Origin: Gemmatimonadaceae bacterium
GTDB taxonomy: Bacteria > Gemmatimonadota > Gemmatimonadetes > Gemmatimonadales > Gemmatimonadaceae
Reading direction: 5' to 3'
Assembly: GCA_025358925.1 (NCBI GenBank)
Contig: JANYHT010000039.1
Coordinates: forward strand, 248,001 to 312,000
DNA length: 64,000 nt
Made by a program: the position numbers and the translations under genes. Positions 18,474 to 26,375 of this stretch are shown piece after piece; the stretch's first letter is position 1, and each line of letters opens with the position of its first letter. The notes below the pieces were generated by a model. It was not told the DNA's origin and made no database searches. It saw only the letters and a list, made by a program, of their open reading frames with translations.

Positions 18474-19751
18474 TCAGGGAGACAACCGCGGGGACCATGC
18501 CGACAATCGCGCACTCGAGCCACGCGTGAGCGGTCGTGTTCGACCCGATTCGATATCAACAACCCACAACTGACGAATGCTGCTCCGGTTTGACGTGAAG
18601 ACAAGATGTCGCGCGTCTGGCGCCCAACTCGGGTCCTCGTTCTTCCCCTCAGTGGTCACCAGTTTCATCGACTGATCTTTGAGACCGACGATCATGATCT
18701 GACCGGCTGTCCCGTTCAACGAACTAAACGCTACCATCTGCCCGTTGGGCGACCAATCCGGCGAAACACGAAAATTTCGATCTCCAAACGCACCCGACGT
18801 GAGCAACTCCTGATTCGTTCCGTCGAGATCGGAAATATACACTTCGTTGTGGCCCGAGCGGTCGGACGAAAAAGCCAGTCGCTGTCCGTCTGGACTGAAC
18901 GAAGGACCGAGGTTGGCTCGACCGTTTCCAACCGTGATCCGACGCGGTGTTCCCCCCTCAATCGGAACGCTGTACATGTCCGTTCCACCCTCGGCGTCAC
19001 GTGCGAAGACCACTGTGCGTCCGTCCGGTGAGACCGCCGGCGAAAAGTCGTGATCATTGCGAGACGACGTGAGCGTTCGTTGTGCGCCTGTGCCAAGATC
19101 GGTGACCAAAAGCAGATTCTGCACCGTGCTCATCACGTTGTAGACGAGCGAGCGTCCGTTTGGCGTCCATGCGGCGGAGAGGCCTGACGGCGTAACCGCA
19201 TGTGCGTTGGCACCGTCACTATCGACCAACCATATGCGATTATCGCGGGAGAACGCGACCTGCGTTTGCGCAATGCCGCGTTGCCCCACAATCCATTCTT
19301 CGATGCCATCGGCAACACCATGCACTGCTAAACGCCACGCGGGCGAACCGGCAGGTGATGGTAGCGGAAAATCTTTTGAATTCTGAATGGTCTTTTTCGC
19401 GACGTCATGCAGTACAATGCGCAGCCACCCGGATGGCAAAAGAGTACCCTGCACCACTCCGTCCACTGCCAACTTCGCAAAGAGATCGTAGTTAGGCGTG
19501 CCGACGCCTTCAGCGGCACTCGAACTCGGCACGACGGTGAATCGATCGCTGTAGTCGAAGTCGCGCGTCAGTACCAGCCCTATGGAATCGCCAAACACGC
19601 CGCGCACGGGCAACACCAACAACGCGACCTTTTGCCCAGGCCGATAGGTGATGCCAATGCTCACACCCGCCTGCGCATACGAGCGCGACGCAGGCAATAG
19701 TATGGCGAGCAACGCAAGCGTATAGGCGCGTACAAAACGATGACGTATCAA
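18474..19751 (-). CDS. tolB: Periplasmic Tol-Pal protein TolB
   Basis: Periplasmic beta-propeller that links Pal to the inner-membrane Tol motor. The 425-residue protein appears to use a TTG start (19751) 4 bases after the tolA-like stop; no ATG or GTG fits nearby. A signal peptide is clear (ALLAILLPASRSYAQ). The N-terminal domain contains ALLVLPVRG and DFDYSDRF; the propeller blades repeat the form FSPDGQRLAFSSDRSGHNEV, with further DWSPNGQMVAFSS and DPSWAPDARHLVFTSNR copies. 43 bases separate it from pal. Confidence 0.93.
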   Translation of the reverse strand: MIRHRFVRAYTLALLAILLPASRSYAQAGVSIGITYRPGQKVALLVLPVRGVFGDSIGLVLTRDFDYSDRFTVVPSSSAAEGVGTPNYDLFAKLAVDGVVQGTLLPSGWLRIVLHDVAKKTIQNSKDFPLPSPAGSPAWRLAVHGVADGIEEWIVGQRGIAQTQVAFSRDNRIWLVDSDGANAHAVTPSGLSAAWTPNGRSLVYNVMSTVQNLLLVTDLGTGAQRTLTSSRNDHDFSPAVSPDGRTVVFARDAEGGTDMYSVPIEGGTPRRITVGNGRANLGPSFSPDGQRLAFSSDRSGHNEVYISDLDGTNQELLTSGAFGDRNFRVSPDWSPNGQMVAFSSLNGTAGQIMIVGLKDQSMKLVTTEGKNEDPSWAPDARHLVFTSNRSSIRQLWVVDIESGRTRPLTRGSSARLSAWSPRLSP

Positions 19752-19755
19752 GTCG

Positions 19756-20514
19756 TCAGGGCCGCAGGGCGTAGTCGAAGGTGAAATAGACGATCAGCAC
19801 ATCGTCTTTGAATCCATCTGGCAGCGCGCGAAAGCCACGAACCACGCCAACTGCCTCGATTGCCGCCTGTGCATCGGTGTCATACGTGCGGTCGCGAGAG
19901 CTTTTGACCACTTCGATACCTATCACCGACCCATCACGACGAATGAGAAACTTTACTTCGGCAACGAGCGCTGCGGAAACGTGACGTGGAGTCCAACTCA
20001 GCGCGATTTGTCGTTGAATGTTGCTCAGGTACCCAGGAAAGGGAAACTCGATCCCGTTCGTTCGCACCGCATTGACCACGTCCGCGCCCTTCCCGCCCAC
20101 CGCGCCGGCACCCGCTGTCGCAACGGGCGCGGTTTTCGGCGGTATCGCCGCCTTCGCGCCAGAGGTCTTCGATTTGACCAGCGATGGAGTTGCTTTCGCC
20201 GATGCCGTCGTTGTTGCGCGCTTTGCACTCGGTAGTGCCGTTTCCACCGGTGTGCGCTCTGCGCCGTTGATTGGTGGCGCCGGACTCGGTACCGGTGGCG
20301 CGGGGTTTGGACGCACAACACCGGCTTGTCGCGGGCCGGCGGGTGCGCCGAGCAGATTCACACGATACACCGGAGGCCGCAGTGGCGTAGCTCGCATACT
20401 CCACAACACCACAGTGCCAAGAATTGCCAAATGAATCGCAATGGAGAATACCACACCGCTGCGCAAGGTTGGCCCGTGTGCTCGCGTTGCCATCGCGTTG
20501 GCCGTCGCGGTCAT
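19756..20514 (-). CDS. tolA: TolA/TonB-family energy transducer
   Basis: Inner-membrane protein expected to carry force from the TolQR motor to the outer membrane. The 252 residues comprise one N-terminal membrane helix (~20-40, SGVVFSIAIHLAILGTVVLW), a Pro/Ala/Lys-rich periplasmic linker (~60-150) and a TonB C-terminal domain (YLSNIQRQIALSW, then EVKFLIRRDGSVIGIEVVKS). The gene order after tolR and before tolB assigns it to TolA, though the C-terminal domain is TonB-like. It overlaps the tolR stop by ATGA. Confidence 0.85.
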   Translation of the reverse strand: MTATANAMATRAHGPTLRSGVVFSIAIHLAILGTVVLWSMRATPLRPPVYRVNLLGAPAGPRQAGVVRPNPAPPVPSPAPPINGAERTPVETALPSAKRATTTASAKATPSLVKSKTSGAKAAIPPKTAPVATAGAGAVGGKGADVVNAVRTNGIEFPFPGYLSNIQRQIALSWTPRHVSAALVAEVKFLIRRDGSVIGIEVVKSSRDRTYDTDAQAAIEAVGVVRGFRALPDGFKDDVLIVYFTFDYALRP

Positions 20515-20924
20515 CGAACGACCTCCGGCTCGGCGACCAGCCCAATCTCCGTGATGCCGCTTTTGGTGATGGCACCAATGACGCGCATGATTGCGCTGTA
20601 CGGCGATGACGCATCGCCTCGCACACTTATGCCCCCACCACCTTTTCGTTCAGACAATGCTTTGATGCCACGACTGAACTCGTCAAACGAATACGGCTTG
20701 TCGTCGACATAAATCTGTCCGCGTCGATCAATCGTGACGACGAGTCCGTTTTTCGCTTCGAGTGGACGTACATCCGCCTTGGGAAGCGACACGTCCACTC
20801 CGCCCTGCATGATCGGCGCTGTGATCATGAAGATCACCATTAATAACATCATCACGTCGATGAGTGACACGACGTTGATTTCGCCGTTCAAATTCATGCG
20901 GTGCCCACGTCGACGCATGCGCAT
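20511..20924 (-). CDS. tolR: TolR/ExbD-family motor subunit
   Basis: Proton-channel partner of TolQ. The 137-residue protein shows the family pattern: a basic N-terminus, NVVSLIDVMMLLMVIFMITA with the essential membrane Asp (LIDVMM), then a periplasmic domain (VSLPKADVRP, GISVRGDASSPYSAIMRVIG). It begins 5 bases after tolQ and overlaps tolA as ATGA. Confidence 0.94.
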   Translation of the reverse strand: MRMRRRGHRMNLNGEINVVSLIDVMMLLMVIFMITAPIMQGGVDVSLPKADVRPLEAKNGLVVTIDRRGQIYVDDKPYSFDEFSRGIKALSERKGGGGISVRGDASSPYSAIMRVIGAITKSGITEIGLVAEPEVVR

Positions 20925-20929
20925 GGCGA

Positions 20930-21670
20930 TTAAATGCGGCCTTCGCTCACCATCAGCGCGATCAGCTCAGAACCAAAACCTTCGAGCGCATTGTCGAAAC
21001 GATTCAATCGCGCGGCAAACATGTTGTACGCGAATGCGGCCGGAATTGCGACGGCGAGTGCCGCCGCCGTGGATGTGAGCGCGATCGCGATGCCCGGCGC
21101 GACCACACCAATATTGCCAGAACCTTTTTCCGCAATTCCGGTAAACGCGCTGATCACGCCTAATACTGTGCCGAACAATCCGATGAGCGGGCTGACGCTA
21201 CCGACGGTGGCCAACCACGGAATGAATTGGCCAAGGGTTTCACTTTCTTTGCCGCTCTCGGCATCAAGGACAAGGCGCAACGCTTCTACCTGCGATCCCG
21301 ACAAACGCGCTGTGCGATCTGTCGTTGCACCCAGTGCCGGTCGTGTCGCGGCGAGAAACCGCACGGCGCGATCAAGGACCGCCGTGAACGCGCTTGGTTT
21401 TGCACGCTGCGACATCGCGACGGCCTCATCAATGCCGCGCGCGCGCTCAAAGTCGCGTTCAAATGCACGACCATTCACTTCCGCAACGCGAAACGCGCGC
21501 CACTTCGAAAACATGATGCCCCACGACATCAACGATAGCCCCGTTAACAGCACGAGCACGGCCTTAGTGATCGGATCGGCATCGAGCAACATCGACGAGA
21601 TCGATCCGCTGATCGGGCCCGACTTTGTGCCGATTTGCAACAAGGCGATGGGCAACGCCACGTTGCTCAT
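20930..21670 (-). CDS. tolQ: TolQ/ExbB-family motor subunit
   Basis: Proton-driven motor of the Tol-Pal system in the inner membrane. The start ATG 21670 overlaps the epimerase stop as ATGA and gives 246 residues; a longer open frame upstream only overlaps the epimerase gene and was not used. Three membrane helices are visible: AVLVLLTGLSLMSWGIMFSK, PLIGLFGTVLGVISAF with the conserved GLFGTV, and IAIALTSTAAALAVAIPAAF with the conserved Thr pair lining the channel. Confidence 0.94.
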   Translation of the reverse strand: MSNVALPIALLQIGTKSGPISGSISSMLLDADPITKAVLVLLTGLSLMSWGIMFSKWRAFRVAEVNGRAFERDFERARGIDEAVAMSQRAKPSAFTAVLDRAVRFLAATRPALGATTDRTARLSGSQVEALRLVLDAESGKESETLGQFIPWLATVGSVSPLIGLFGTVLGVISAFTGIAEKGSGNIGVVAPGIAIALTSTAAALAVAIPAAFAYNMFAARLNRFDNALEGFGSELIALMVSEGRI

Positions 21671-22635
21671 CGCGTCGCCGCACCGCTGCGTCGATTGGCG
21701 AAATATTCGAACGTGCGCGTGAGTCCTTCGGCAAGCTGCACTTGCGGCGTCCATCCCAAGACCGAACGCGCTTTGGCCGTGTTCAGTGCAGAGCGCGCAA
21801 GTTCGCCCGCACGTGCTGGCGCGTACTCGATCGGCGTCGTCGCGTTGGAGACCTGTTGCAATGTGTTCGAGAGTGTGTTCACGGAGGTTTCGATTCCGGT
21901 GCCGATGTTGAAAGCGCGTGCGTCCAGACGGCCCGCAGGCGGGACATCTCTCGTAACGGCCGCGAAATTTGCCGCCGCCACATCACCCGCATACACGTAA
22001 TCGCGCGTTTGTTCACCATCGCCGTAAACGGTCATGGCGCGACCGTCGAGCAACCGATTGCAGAAGATGGCGACAACGCCCGCCTCGCCGTGCGGATCCT
22101 GTCGCGGTCCGTAGACATTCCCGTAGCGCAACGCGACGGTGTGTAGACCGTGTACGCGACCGTAATAAGCCAGATAGTACTCGACGGACAGCTTCGCGAT
22201 GCCATACGGTGCTTCGGGATCTTTGGACAACGTTTCGGCGCTAGGAGGCGGATCGAAATCGCCGTATAGCGCACCACCAGTGGACGAAAAGACGACACGC
22301 GTTGGGTGCCCGCCCGATTTGACGGCTTCGAGAATATTGAGCGAGCCGAGGATATTGCGGGTGGCGTCGTAGATCGGATCGAGCACGCTTCGTCGCACAT
22401 CGATTTGGGCCGCAAGATGGCACAGCGCGTCAAACTTGCCATCGCGCACCAGTGCCGCAGCGTCGGGCGTTGTGATGTCGCCGCGAACGACCTGCGCGGC
22501 GGATGGAAGGTTTTCCTCACGACCGCTGGAGAAATCGTCGAGAATGGTGACCTGCCATCCTTCGGTCAGAAAGCGATCTGCCACGTGCGAGCCAATGAAG
22601 CCTGCACCACCCGTCACTAACACCGTCTTCGCCAT
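21667..22635 (-). CDS. NAD-dependent sugar epimerase (UDP-glucose 4-epimerase type)
   Basis: Extended SDR enzyme predicted to epimerise or otherwise modify a UDP-sugar. The start ATG 22635 has AAGGA 9 bases upstream and gives 322 residues. The NAD motif is VLVTGGAGFIGSH, the catalytic triad Ser/Thr region is VVFSSTGGALYG and the YxxxK is YGIAK; YGPRQDP and YGDGEQTRDYVYAGDVA are typical of GalE-like epimerases. The precise substrate cannot be read. It is the first gene of the tol-pal run and overlaps tolQ by ATGA, an unusual partner for that operon. Confidence 0.85.
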   Translation of the reverse strand: MAKTVLVTGGAGFIGSHVADRFLTEGWQVTILDDFSSGREENLPSAAQVVRGDITTPDAAALVRDGKFDALCHLAAQIDVRRSVLDPIYDATRNILGSLNILEAVKSGGHPTRVVFSSTGGALYGDFDPPPSAETLSKDPEAPYGIAKLSVEYYLAYYGRVHGLHTVALRYGNVYGPRQDPHGEAGVVAIFCNRLLDGRAMTVYGDGEQTRDYVYAGDVAAANFAAVTRDVPPAGRLDARAFNIGTGIETSVNTLSNTLQQVSNATTPIEYAPARAGELARSALNTAKARSVLGWTPQVQLAEGLTRTFEYFANRRSGAATR

Positions 22636-22714
22636 GCCGTCGAATCCTTGCAATAGGGGACGCACGTGTGTATCGGCCACGCACTCGACGACCGCACGCG
22701 CCACCGAATGTAAA

Positions 22715-22748
22715 CGCGCGTCAGCGACCTTGTGGTCACTGACGCGCG
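22715..22748 (-). terminator. Terminator hairpin after the LysM gene
   Basis: A 15-bp stem (22715-22729 with 22734-22748, one G-U pair) closes a 4-base loop. On the minus strand it is followed by GTTTAC. It separates the LysM gene from the epimerase-tol operon, so that operon should have its own promoter in the ~80 bases before 22635. Confidence 0.7.
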
Positions 22749-22773
22749 AACGCTACATGCAGCGGTACTGCAT

Positions 22774-24327
22774 TTAGGGCACGCGCGCCACACGTCGGGC
22801 GGCACCACCCACGGCAATGTCTGCACGCTCTTGGCGTACAATAATCGCGCTACTGCCCTCAGGTCCGCTGCGCACCACTCGCGCCACGGCAATGCGCTCT
22901 TCGCGCGCGGCAGCCCCCGTCCCAACGTGCTGCACGAGCGCGAACTGATCGCCGGCCTTCACCCCTTGCGTACTGCCAGCGCTGAGCAGGATGTAGCTCT
23001 GCAGGGTAGGAATAAGCGCGACGTCGTCCACCCAGAGCACCTTCGTATCCACGTCGCTCGTCGCGGTCGGCTCCGCACGCTGCGCGACTGTAGGCGCGGC
23101 ACCCTCGATGGCGAACAGCAATTGTCCGATTTCAATCACGCCGGATTGGCTGTGAATGGACGCGATGATTGGCTTACCGGCGTCTGCGCGTATCACGACC
23201 AGAATCCCCGACGGTACCGCCACGCGCGCGTCTTTACTCAGCAGCCGCTCCGCATTGATGCTGACCAATCGGTCACCAATCGTGAGATGTGCAGCAACCG
23301 GCGCAGATATCTCGACCTCGTCTGCGATGAGCACTCGGGTGATACCGCCGAGTGATCCAGGACTTGCAGCGCCGATGCGGCGCACGATACGTCCGCCTTG
23401 CGCGAGTCTCCCGTCGCGTATTACGAACGGTGCTGCTTCGTATTCGCCGCGACGAGGTGCCGGTGCCTTCTTGTATGCGGCTGCGCGTTCTTGCGCCTCG
23501 GTTTCCGCTGCATCTGGAACGTGCCGCAAAAACACGGTGGCCACGTCTGCGTTATCACGCGCCGCGCGCATGTCTGCTTGTGACACGAGGCCCATGTGCG
23601 CGACCACGGGCGTCAGTGTCGAGTCGGACGAACCGATGCCCAAACGTCCGCGGGAGGGCGGTTCCATGCGAGCCGTGTCGTTCGAGGCTGTGGTTGTGGT
23701 CGAGTTCGCGTCGGTACGACGTATTTTTGGTAGCGGCGCACCTTTTCGCGGCGCCCGGCGCGGCCCCGTGGCAGTTGATGCACGTGCGCTGCTGGCGATG
23801 CGCGTTGCGACAGCGTCGGCCTTTCCTGATGTCTGCGCCGCGAGCGATTCGGTGCTCACTGCCACTGCTGGTGCGTTGGACGGCGGCGTTGCCGTAACAA
23901 GTGCAACTTTCGGTACTGATGGGTCGGCACTTGGGGCGGCGGCGTTTGTCACGATGCCGTGGCGTGCTGGCACCCTAAGCTTCATCCCAACCAACAACGG
24001 CTTGTCTTGTGAGAGCGAAATACCATTGCGCGTCGCCAGCTCCTGCCATTTATGACCGTCGCCGTAAAAGCGATCCGCGACGCTCCAGAGCGATTCTCCA
24101 GCTCGCACTACGTGCGAGCTACTGCTGGTGTCGACGGCTGCTGCTGGAGCGCTCGCCGGTGCTTTCATTGGGGCTTTCTGCGCGTGTACAACTGTTGGCC
24201 GCCAGACGACAACCAGGGCCAACGTGACGAGCATCGCGAGTACCGCGCGGAGCAGCGTCGAACGCAAGAGCGTTAGGCGCGCGGCATCGGGACTGGTGGA
24301 CAGGTGCGGCTGAATGGCAGCGCGCAT
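22774..24327 (-). CDS. LysM-domain envelope protein with long disordered linker
   Basis: Start ATG 24327 (GAGG just upstream) gives 517 residues. Residues ~20-48 form a signal peptide or anchor ending in VVHAQ. A LysM domain, which usually binds peptidoglycan, follows at ~70-120 (HVVRAGESLWSVADRFYGDG, then the LRVP end). Residues ~120-250 are Ala/Ser/Thr/Pro-rich and probably disordered. The C-terminal half (~270-517) is ordered, with segments such as VLIADEVEISAPVAAHLTIG and LSAGSTQGVKAGDQFALVQ, the latter like a small beta domain found in FlgT-type and other envelope proteins. Function is unknown. It is a single-gene unit between two hairpins. Confidence 0.8.
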   Translation of the reverse strand: MRAAIQPHLSTSPDAARLTLLRSTLLRAVLAMLVTLALVVVWRPTVVHAQKAPMKAPASAPAAAVDTSSSSHVVRAGESLWSVADRFYGDGHKWQELATRNGISLSQDKPLLVGMKLRVPARHGIVTNAAAPSADPSVPKVALVTATPPSNAPAVAVSTESLAAQTSGKADAVATRIASSARASTATGPRRAPRKGAPLPKIRRTDANSTTTTASNDTARMEPPSRGRLGIGSSDSTLTPVVAHMGLVSQADMRAARDNADVATVFLRHVPDAAETEAQERAAAYKKAPAPRRGEYEAAPFVIRDGRLAQGGRIVRRIGAASPGSLGGITRVLIADEVEISAPVAAHLTIGDRLVSINAERLLSKDARVAVPSGILVVIRADAGKPIIASIHSQSGVIEIGQLLFAIEGAAPTVAQRAEPTATSDVDTKVLWVDDVALIPTLQSYILLSAGSTQGVKAGDQFALVQHVGTGAAAREERIAVARVVRSGPEGSSAIIVRQERADIAVGGAARRVARVP

Positions 24328-24562
24328 CGGCGGGCCTCGGAATAAGGGTGCATCATACGACTGCGACAGGGGGGTGCCCTCGCACTGAGGGTTACAATGG
24401 GAGACGCCTTCCCGCCGTTCCGGTAACGTGCGCGACGTCACGATGAAAGCGTACATCGTTTCATTGCCGGTAGAGCGCCGATGATGCGCTCAATGCAGAC
24501 CGGCGACTATCACATTGAATAGTCGCCGGTTCACATGGTACATCTGCCGCAACTGACCGCAA
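24328..24562. promoter_or_regulatory. Intergenic region between ssb and LysM genes
   Basis: This gap holds the ssb terminator hairpin (24499-24530) and upstream sequence for the LysM gene. A TATGAT hexamer on the minus strand (24352-24357) lies 24 bases before the LysM ATG and could be a -10 element, but I see no good -35. No gene is evident. Confidence 0.35.
24499..24530 (-). terminator. Hairpin after ssb
   Basis: A perfect 12-bp stem (24499-24510 with 24519-24530) closes an 8-base loop 33 bases after the ssb stop. No long U tract follows, so termination is inferred from stem strength and position. Confidence 0.55.
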
Positions 24563-25072
24563 TCAGAACGGCAAATCGTCATCCTCATCTTCCAGTGCAC
24601 CAGGGAAGTCACTAAAATCGTCGCCGCCGGCCGCACCCGCCGCCGTCGCCGCAGGTTTGGCACGCGTCGGCGACGCTGCACGTCGAGCCGAGCCACCCTC
24701 TGAATCGTCACCGGCACCGCCGCCAGCACGACCGCCGAGGAGCATGAGTTCGCGCACTTTGATTTCGGTGGTGTAGCGCGTCTGTCCCTCTTTGTCTTGC
24801 CACTGGCGATACTCGATTTCGCCCTCGACATAAACGCGTTCACCCTTCTTCACGTACTTCTCGACAACATCGGCCAACGACGACGCCTTGTTGTTCCAGA
24901 CGACGCATTTGTGCCACTCAGTTTTCTCCTGCTTAGCACCCGTTGCATCATTCCACACCCGCCCGGTGGCGAGCGAGAATGACGCAACACGTCCGCCATT
25001 CCCGATCGCGCGAATTTCGGGATCACTGCCGACGTTACCGATCAAAATGGCTTTGTTGAGACTGCGACTCAC
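24563..25072 (-). CDS. ssb: Single-stranded DNA-binding protein
   Basis: Binds single-stranded DNA in replication, recombination and repair. The 169-residue protein opens with the OB fold (MSRSLNKAILIGNVGSDPEI, then FSLATGRVW, EWHKCVVWNNKAS, YVEGEIEYRQW). A Gly/Ala-rich disordered tail (~110-160) ends in the acidic tip DEDDDLPF, the docking site for partner proteins. The start is GTG 25072 with AGGGGG upstream. Confidence 0.97.
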   Translation of the reverse strand: MSRSLNKAILIGNVGSDPEIRAIGNGGRVASFSLATGRVWNDATGAKQEKTEWHKCVVWNNKASSLADVVEKYVKKGERVYVEGEIEYRQWQDKEGQTRYTTEIKVRELMLLGGRAGGGAGDDSEGGSARRAASPTRAKPAATAAGAAGGDDFSDFPGALEDEDDDLPF

Positions 25073-25169
25073 GGTACCCCCTATTGCTATGCGTTGGTGT
25101 AGCGGTTGTGATCGAAGCTAGGAGCGGTCGCGGATATCACATCACCAAAATACTGCCATGAATCGCTTA

Positions 25170-25637
25170 CTATTGCATCGCCCGTTGGTCTCGCCGAAAA
25201 ACCAGCGCATCTTCCGTGGGGAATCGATAATATGCGGCTCGTCGTCCCACCTGCCGAAAACCCCGTGACAGGTACAGTGCGCGCGCCGAGGCGTTGGACA
25301 GGCGGACTTCGAGATACACCGTACTGACACCAGAGATCGATGTTTCCTCAATTGCCACATCGAGCAGACGCCCCGCGATGCCCTGCTCACGACGGGTCTG
25401 TGCAACAGCAATATTGGCAATCTCCGCTTCGTCGGCCGCCTGCAGGACAACACAGTAACCCACCGCCAAGTCGAGCGCATCGACCGCCACTGTTATGCGA
25501 GCGTGTGGCGCCGAGAGCAGGTCGCGGAACGCGCTCGGTGGCCACGGGTCGCTAAACGCAACGACCTCGATCTCGGCCATGACGACGACGTCGATCAGGG
25601 TCGCTGGGCGCACACGAATTTCCGAGACAGCGGTCAT
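25170..25637 (-). CDS. rimI: Ribosomal-protein-S18-alanine N-acetyltransferase, RimI-like
   Basis: GNAT-fold N-acetyltransferase. Start ATG 25637 overlaps the tsaB stop by ATGA and gives 155 residues. The acetyl-CoA loop is IAVAQTRREQGIAGRLL (RxxGxA) and the conserved Asn/Tyr tail is LSNASARALYLSRGFRQVG. The tsaB-rimI pairing is common and supports the name, since GNAT sequence alone does not fix the substrate. Confidence 0.85.
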   Translation of the reverse strand: MTAVSEIRVRPATLIDVVVMAEIEVVAFSDPWPPSAFRDLLSAPHARITVAVDALDLAVGYCVVLQAADEAEIANIAVAQTRREQGIAGRLLDVAIEETSISGVSTVYLEVRLSNASARALYLSRGFRQVGRRAAYYRFPTEDALVFRRDQRAMQ

Positions 25638-26317
25638 ACCAGCGGGAGCGCACGACCATGTGATGCCTCCCACTGCACCTGAGCCTCCGCGAGTCGGCCA
25701 TACGTCGGCTCCCAGTCGGCGAGTCCAACGGGGCCGCTGCGCCACCACGCGTCAACGCGTGTCAGGTGTGCGGCCAAGGGCAAGACCAGCGCAAATTCTT
25801 GGTCGACCACCGGAGATGATTGTACCGCAAGGCGACGACGCCCATTAAACGTGTCGTCAATGTGATCGAACGCAACCCGAGCGATCGGACCCTCGGCGCG
25901 CACCGTGAGATTCTCGTCAATGACCACGGGAAGTGCGAAGCGTTCACTGCGCAGCGCATCTGCGTGCACAACGTATCGTCCGGGTTTATCGCACGCGGCG
26001 GCAGCGAGCAAGAGCGACGACACGGCGAATAGCGGACAGGCGGTCGCGTGTGCCAGACCTTTCGCGAGTGACGCGGCTATGCGCAACGAGGTGAAGCTTC
26101 CGGGTCCGGCACCACACACCACGCCGCGCAGATTTTGCACCGTGAGATTCGCGTTGTGCAGCAAAGACTGAATGGCCGGGAACAACGTGTCATCACGGGT
26201 AACACCCATTGCCACACTCGCCTGCGCGATGACTCGGCCGTCCGCCACAATGGCGACAGACCCAGACGATGCCGCGGCTTCAAGCGCGAGGACGGGAGAC
26301 GGAATTGGCGAGGACAC
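25634..26317 (-). CDS. tsaB: tRNA threonylcarbamoyladenosine protein TsaB
   Basis: Scaffold partner of TsaD in making t6A at position 37 of ANN-decoding tRNAs. The ASKHA-fold N-terminus reads LALEAAASSGSVAIV, followed by GAGPGSFTSLRIAASLAKGL, the TsaB signature. The start is uncertain: GTG 26317 (227 residues) fits the fold; a TTG at 26353 would add 12. tsaE lies 1.7 kb away in the same run, so two t6A genes are clustered here. Confidence 0.9.
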   Translation of the reverse strand: MSSPIPSPVLALEAAASSGSVAIVADGRVIAQASVAMGVTRDDTLFPAIQSLLHNANLTVQNLRGVVCGAGPGSFTSLRIAASLAKGLAHATACPLFAVSSLLLAAAACDKPGRYVVHADALRSERFALPVVIDENLTVRAEGPIARVAFDHIDDTFNGRRRLAVQSSPVVDQEFALVLPLAAHLTRVDAWWRSGPVGLADWEPTYGRLAEAQVQWEASHGRALPLV

Positions 26318-26375
26318 GCCGTGGAGAATTCCCTGCGGGTAGCTCTGAAGCAAGGGCGACGCCCTCGAACTGTCG

